NCBI RefSeq assembly: GCF_047324175.1
Contig: NZ_CP178732.1
Coordinates: 1,550,001 to 1,614,000 of the forward strand
Origin: Acerihabitans sp015654925
Lineage (GTDB): Bacteria; Pseudomonadota; Gammaproteobacteria; Enterobacterales; Enterobacteriaceae
DNA length: 64,000 bases
Reading direction: 5' to 3'
Shown: positions 60,424-64,000 of the stretch, piece by piece
Layout: every line of letters begins with the position of its first letter
Numbering within the stretch: position 1 is the stretch's first letter
Program-made: the position numbers and the translations under genes
The notes under the pieces: generated by a model
Told to the model about the DNA's origin: nothing
Database searches by the model: none
What the model saw: the letters and a program-made list of their open reading frames with translations, nothing else

Positions 60424-61485
60424 ATGAAAATTTTAGTTACAGGTGGCGCCGGCTTTATTGGTTCAGCCGTTGTTCGGCATATTATCGAGAATACACAGGA
60501 TCAGGCTTTAGTCGTCGACAGCCTGACTTATGCCGGCAATCTCGAATCACTGGCCGATGTGAGCAACAATGACCGCTATAGCTTCGAGCGAGTCAATATT
60601 TGCGATCGCGCAGAATTGGATCGGGTGTTTAAACAGCATCAGCCCGATGCGGTAATGCATCTGGCGGCAGAAAGTCATGTGGATCGCTCCATCGACGGGC
60701 CGTCGGCTTTTATGGAAACCAATATCATTGGGACGTATACCTTGCTGGAGGCTGCCCGTCAATACTGGCTGGCCCTTGATGACAAGCGCAAATCTGCCTT
60801 TCGATTTCATCATATTTCTACCGATGAAGTTTACGGCGATCTGCATGGCACCGATGACCTCTTCACTGAAACCACTCCGTATGCCCCTAGCAGTCCCTAT
60901 TCGGCTTCAAAAGCATCCAGCGACCATTTGGTCAGGGCGTGGCACCGTACCTATGGCTTGCCAACTTTAGTCACCAACTGCTCCAATAATTATGGCCCCT
61001 ATCATTTCCCTGAAAAGCTGATCCCCCTGACGATCTTGAACGCTATCGCAGGCAAGCCATTGCCGGTATACGGTAACGGCGCGCAAATCCGCGATTGGTT
61101 ATATGTGGAAGATCACGCACGTGCCTTATATAAGGTAGTGACCACTGGTGTTTTAGGTGAAACGTATAATATCGGCGGCCACAACGAACGTAAAAATATT
61201 GAGGTAGTCAAGACTATCTGTGCTTTGTTGGATGAATTGGTTCCTAACAAGCCGTCGGGAGTTAGCCGTTATGAAGATTTAATTACCTATGTTACCGATC
61301 GGCCCGGTCACGATCTGCGTTACGCCATCGATGGTGCCAAGATTAAACGGGAACTGGGCTGGCAGCCATTGGAAACATTCGAAAGCGGAATACGTAAAAC
61401 GGTGGAATGGTACTTGAACAACCGGACCTGGTGGCAGCGTGTTCAGGACGGATCTTATTCAGGCGAACGCCTTGGTTTACAATAA
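60424..61485 (+). CDS. rmlB: dTDP-glucose 4,6-dehydratase RmlB (RfbB)
   Basis: RmlB converts dTDP-glucose to dTDP-4-keto-6-deoxyglucose, the second step of dTDP-L-rhamnose synthesis. GGAGFIGSAVVRHI, HLAAESHVDRSIDGP, the catalytic STDEVYGDLHG and YSASKASSDHLVRAW (YxxxK), and NNYGPYHFPEKLIPL are present. The protein has 353 residues, near the usual 355-361. It is the first gene of the rmlBACD cluster, followed 23 bases later by rmlA. Confidence 0.95.
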   Translation: MKILVTGGAGFIGSAVVRHIIENTQDQALVVDSLTYAGNLESLADVSNNDRYSFERVNICDRAELDRVFKQHQPDAVMHLAAESHVDRSIDGPSAFMETNIIGTYTLLEAARQYWLALDDKRKSAFRFHHISTDEVYGDLHGTDDLFTETTPYAPSSPYSASKASSDHLVRAWHRTYGLPTLVTNCSNNYGPYHFPEKLIPLTILNAIAGKPLPVYGNGAQIRDWLYVEDHARALYKVVTTGVLGETYNIGGHNERKNIEVVKTICALLDELVPNKPSGVSRYEDLITYVTDRPGHDLRYAIDGAKIKRELGWQPLETFESGIRKTVEWYLNNRTWWQRVQDGSYSGERLGLQ

Positions 61486-61508
61486 TACATCAGGAATCGG
61501 TGAATCTT

Positions 61509-62384
61509 ATGAAAGGTATTGTACTGGCTGGCGGAACGGGGACTCGTCTTTATCCAATTACCCGCGGGGTATCTAAACAGTTGCTCCCCCTGTACGACAA
61601 ACCCATGATTTATTATCCAATCTCGGTGTTAATGCTTTCCGGCATACGAGATATCCTGATTATCTCTACGCCGGAGGATATGCCGGCATTTCAGCGTTTG
61701 CTGGGTGACGGCAGTCGTTTTGGCGTTAATTTTACTTATGCCATCCAGCCAAGTCCTGATGGCCTGGCGCAAGCATTCTTGATTGGTGAAAAATTTATCA
61801 ATGGCGATCGCTGCGCTTTAGTTTTGGGCGATAACGTCTATTTCGGCCAGAGCTTTGGTGCCAAACTGGAAAATGTGGCTGCCCGAACCTCTGGCGCAAC
61901 GGTATTTGGCTATCATGTGGTCGATCCTCAACGTTTTGGCGTGGTGGAGTTTGACGACCAATTCCGGGTATTGTCACTGGAAGAAAAACCGGTTAAACCC
62001 AAATCCGAATGGGCGGTTACAGGTTTGTACTTCTATGACGAGCAGGTAGTAGAACTGGCTAAGCAGGTCAAACCTTCTGCTCGCGGCGAGTTAGAAATTA
62101 CTACCCTTAATGAGTTGTACTTGAGGCAGAATCAGTTAAACGTAGAGTTATTGGGTCGCGGTTTTGCCTGGCTGGACACCGGTACCCACGAAAGCCTGAT
62201 TGAAGCGTCTGTGTTTATCCATACTATTGAAAAACGGCAGGGCTTTAAAGTTGCCTGTCTGGAAGAAATAGCCTTCAACAAAGGCTGGTTAAGCAAGGCG
62301 CAGGTATTGGTAGAAGCACAGCTAATGAGCAAAACCGAGTATGGACAATATTTGATCCAAGTTGCCGGGGAAACATTTCAATGA
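61509..62384 (+). CDS. rmlA: Glucose-1-phosphate thymidylyltransferase RmlA (RfbA)
   Basis: RmlA makes dTDP-glucose from dTTP and glucose-1-phosphate, the first step of the rhamnose pathway, and is inhibited by dTDP-rhamnose. MKGIVLAGGTGTRLYPIT, SKQLLPLYDKPMIYYP, LVLGDNVYFG and the WLDTGTHESLIEAS block are conserved. The frame is open from 61407 but the ATG at 61509 gives the family start (291 residues). Its stop overlaps the rmlC start (ATGA). Confidence 0.96.
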   Translation: MKGIVLAGGTGTRLYPITRGVSKQLLPLYDKPMIYYPISVLMLSGIRDILIISTPEDMPAFQRLLGDGSRFGVNFTYAIQPSPDGLAQAFLIGEKFINGDRCALVLGDNVYFGQSFGAKLENVAARTSGATVFGYHVVDPQRFGVVEFDDQFRVLSLEEKPVKPKSEWAVTGLYFYDEQVVELAKQVKPSARGELEITTLNELYLRQNQLNVELLGRGFAWLDTGTHESLIEASVFIHTIEKRQGFKVACLEEIAFNKGWLSKAQVLVEAQLMSKTEYGQYLIQVAGETFQ

Positions 62385-62911
62385 AAGTGCATAAGACCAA
62401 AATTGATGGCGTAAAAATCATCGAGCCTAAAGTGTTCGGTGATGCTCGAGGTTTTTTCTTGGAGACGTTTGAAAAACAGCGTTATCAGTCATTGTTAGAA
62501 ATAGACTTGGATTTTGTTCAGGATAACCATTCCCGGTCTTCTAAAAATGTATTGCGCGGGCTACATTTTCAGAAAACAAATCCCCAAGGCAAACTGGTTA
62601 GGGTGGTACGGGGAGAAGTGTTTGATGTGGCGGTTGATATCCGTCGAAATTCGCCAACCTATGGTCAGTGGGAGGGGGTTTTATTATCCGAAGAGAACAA
62701 GACACAATTTTGGATTCCGCCCGGATTAGCTCATGGCTTTGTAGTGCTGACAGATGTGGCCGATTTTGAATATAAATGCACCGATTATTATAATCCAAAG
62801 CATGAAGAATGCCTGCTGTGGAACGATCCGGCGGTGGGGATTGATTGGCCTGTAACACAGCCCCTCTTATCTGAAAAAGATAAACTGGGCAAGCTATTAA
62901 AGGATCTGTGA
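62381..62911 (+). CDS. rmlC: dTDP-4-dehydrorhamnose 3,5-epimerase RmlC (RfbC)
   Basis: RmlC epimerises dTDP-4-keto-6-deoxyglucose at C3 and C5. It is a cupin with DARGFFLETF, DNHSRSSKNVLRGLHFQK carrying the catalytic His, VRGEVFDVAVDIRRNSPTYG and PPGLAHGFVVLTD. The protein has 176 residues (about 183-185 in relatives). It overlaps rmlA by four bases and ends just before rmlD. Confidence 0.95.
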   Translation: MKVHKTKIDGVKIIEPKVFGDARGFFLETFEKQRYQSLLEIDLDFVQDNHSRSSKNVLRGLHFQKTNPQGKLVRVVRGEVFDVAVDIRRNSPTYGQWEGVLLSEENKTQFWIPPGLAHGFVVLTDVADFEYKCTDYYNPKHEECLLWNDPAVGIDWPVTQPLLSEKDKLGKLLKDL

Positions 62912-62913
62912 AT

Positions 62914-63771
62914 ATGAAAGTATTACTTACCGGGGCCAACGGTCAGCTTGGTCGCTGCTTCCAGGATCGTGTTCCCGCTGATTGGCAGATCATGGCCACT
63001 GATAGCGATTCACTGGATATCACGCATGCCCATCAGGTCGACCAAGTGGTAAACCAGTTTCAACCTGACTTGATTGTTAACTCGGCAGCTTATACGGCGG
63101 TAGATAAAGCGGAATCTGAATCCGAACTTGCTCGACGTATCAATGCGCAAGGGCCGGAAAACTTGGCCAAAGCAGCCAAAAATATTAACGCTGGTTTTGT
63201 GCATGTTTCCACTGACTATGTCTTTGACGGTACGTCGATGGTACCTTATAAAGAATCCGATGCAACCAATCCGTTGAGCGTATATGGCGTGACCAAGCTT
63301 GAGGGTGAAAAGGCTGTGTTGCAAATTTATCCGCAGTCTATCATTATCCGCACGGCTTGGGTATTCAGCGAGTATGGCAATAATTTTGTTAAAACGATGC
63401 TGCGGCTTGCTCGTGAACGAGATAGCCTGAGTATTGTTGATGACCAGCGCGGATGTCCAACCTATGCCGGTGATATTGCTCAAGCAATAATTAAAATTGC
63501 CCAACAAAAGAATGCCGGCGGGATTTATCATTTCTGCGGTGACCGGGAAGTCTCATGGAAAGAGTTCACGGATGACATTGTCGCCACTGCAAACTCGCTG
63601 ACGCTAATCAGCCATAGCCCGCTGATTAAAGGGATAAGTACCGCTGAATATCCTACAGCTGCTCATCGCCCTGCATATTCAACGTTATCCTGTGAAAAGA
63701 TCGCGGCTTATGGTATCCGTCCGTCAGATTGGATTGCAGCGTTAAATTATTGCATGGGGAAAATAGCATAA
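62914..63771 (+). CDS. rmlD: dTDP-4-dehydrorhamnose reductase RmlD (RfbD)
   Basis: RmlD reduces dTDP-4-keto-rhamnose to dTDP-L-rhamnose with NAD(P)H, completing the donor for the predicted rhamnosyltransferase. MKVLLTGANGQLGRCF, VNSAAYTAVDKAE, STDYVFDGTSMVPY, the YxxxK motif in YGVTKLEGEK and DDQRGCPTYAGDIA are present. The ATG at 62914 gives this N-terminus; a GTG at 62908 overlaps the rmlC stop. It has 285 residues (299 in E. coli). It is the last gene of the cluster in the window. Confidence 0.94.
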   Translation: MKVLLTGANGQLGRCFQDRVPADWQIMATDSDSLDITHAHQVDQVVNQFQPDLIVNSAAYTAVDKAESESELARRINAQGPENLAKAAKNINAGFVHVSTDYVFDGTSMVPYKESDATNPLSVYGVTKLEGEKAVLQIYPQSIIIRTAWVFSEYGNNFVKTMLRLARERDSLSIVDDQRGCPTYAGDIAQAIIKIAQQKNAGGIYHFCGDREVSWKEFTDDIVATANSLTLISHSPLIKGISTAEYPTAAHRPAYSTLSCEKIAAYGIRPSDWIAALNYCMGKIA

Positions 63772-63779
63772 TTGATAGA

Positions 63780-63811
63780 GCCGGTCTGTCATTGGCAGGG
63801 CGGCAATTTTA
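63780..63811 (+). terminator. Possible terminator after rmlD
   Basis: GCCG (63780-63783) and CTG (63786-63788) pair with CAG (63796-63798) and CGGC (63801-63804), followed by AATTTTATT. The helix is interrupted, so confidence is moderate. From here to the window end (63812-64000) no gene was recognised. Confidence 0.4.
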
Positions 63812-64000
63812 TTAATATTCTGTCTTCTTTAGAAGTGGAACGATCAACAAAGACCTTTTGTGAAACAAGGACTATCGACACGGCAAATATGTGATAAAGG
63901 CGCTGGCATGTTAAGATATTTACAGGAAGTGCGAGCCAGTGGCCAGTAAAAATGTTATATCCACCAATAAAAAACGATGCGCACGGTTCTCTATTCTTTA

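Noticed and set aside
1..64000. CRISPR arrays, tRNA or rRNA genes, insertion sequences, complete prophage
   Set aside because: No regularly spaced repeats, cloverleaf sequences, transposase genes or phage gene runs were recognised while reading both strands.

Overview
The window is chromosomal DNA of a gammaproteobacterium of the order Enterobacterales. Most genes match Escherichia coli orthologues almost residue for residue (LysP, FolE, EptA, MglBAC, MaeA, MetG, Udk, Dcd, Wza). Their order follows the E. coli 46-48 min region in contracted form: yeiE-lysP, yeiG-folE-yeiB, galS-mglBAC-sanA, cdd-yohK-yohJ, metG/mrp, udk-dcd-asmA-yegH, then the exopolysaccharide locus. Several genes are decaying (a deletion-fused iron ABC transporter, a frameshifted vapC remnant). 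That would fit a Sodalis- or Pectobacteriaceae-like lineage, but the genus is an inference.

Layout. (1) 1-2.2 kb: end of yeiE and lysP. (2) 2.3-6.7 kb, where E. coli carries cirA: a Fur-box-like site, an inactivated siderophore-type ABC transporter, a divergent ATP-grasp ligase and RidA-like protein, and hcxA. (3) 6.7-9.7 kb: yeiG, folE, yeiB. (4) 9.7-13.5 kb: a pmrCAB-type lipid A modification operon (eptA-basR-basS) behind a PmrA-box-like sequence, ending in a small unknown membrane protein. (5) 13.5-18.7 kb: galS and mglBAC with Gal operators and CRP sites. (6) 18.7-24.2 kb: sanA, maeA, cdd, yohK, yohJ. (7) 24.4-28 kb: a YagE-type aldolase, then a translationally coupled, AT-richer three-gene cassette encoding an ABC-type/OLD-like ATPase, a PIN-like nuclease and an RNA ligase. 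(8) 28-36 kb: a YdeE-like exporter, metG, mrp, a vapC remnant, a 2-ketogluconate-type reductase/kinase pair behind a PtxS-like operator, and a PAP2 protein. (9) 36-41 kb: udk, dcd, asmA, yegH.

(10) 41-63.8 kb: a Wzx/Wzy-dependent capsule or exopolysaccharide locus. It opens with a long leader holding a JUMPstart/ops element for RfaH. The export module wza-wzb-wzc follows, then a hairpin resembling the attenuator known after wzc in group 1 capsule loci. Next comes a strongly AT-rich block: four glycosyltransferases, a probable Wzy, a secreted protein of unknown function, a pyruvyl-transferase-like protein and a Wzx flippase. The locus closes with better-conserved galF, galE, wbaP and rmlBACD. 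Together these predict a repeat unit started by galactose-1-phosphate on undecaprenyl phosphate, containing rhamnose and probably a pyruvate ketal.

The best candidate for an undescribed system is the ATPase-PIN-RNA ligase cassette at 25.48-27.98 kb. It combines a predicted RNA-cutting enzyme with a predicted RNA-sealing enzyme under an ATPase of a type common in phage defence. No tRNA, rRNA, insertion sequence, CRISPR array or complete prophage was recognised.
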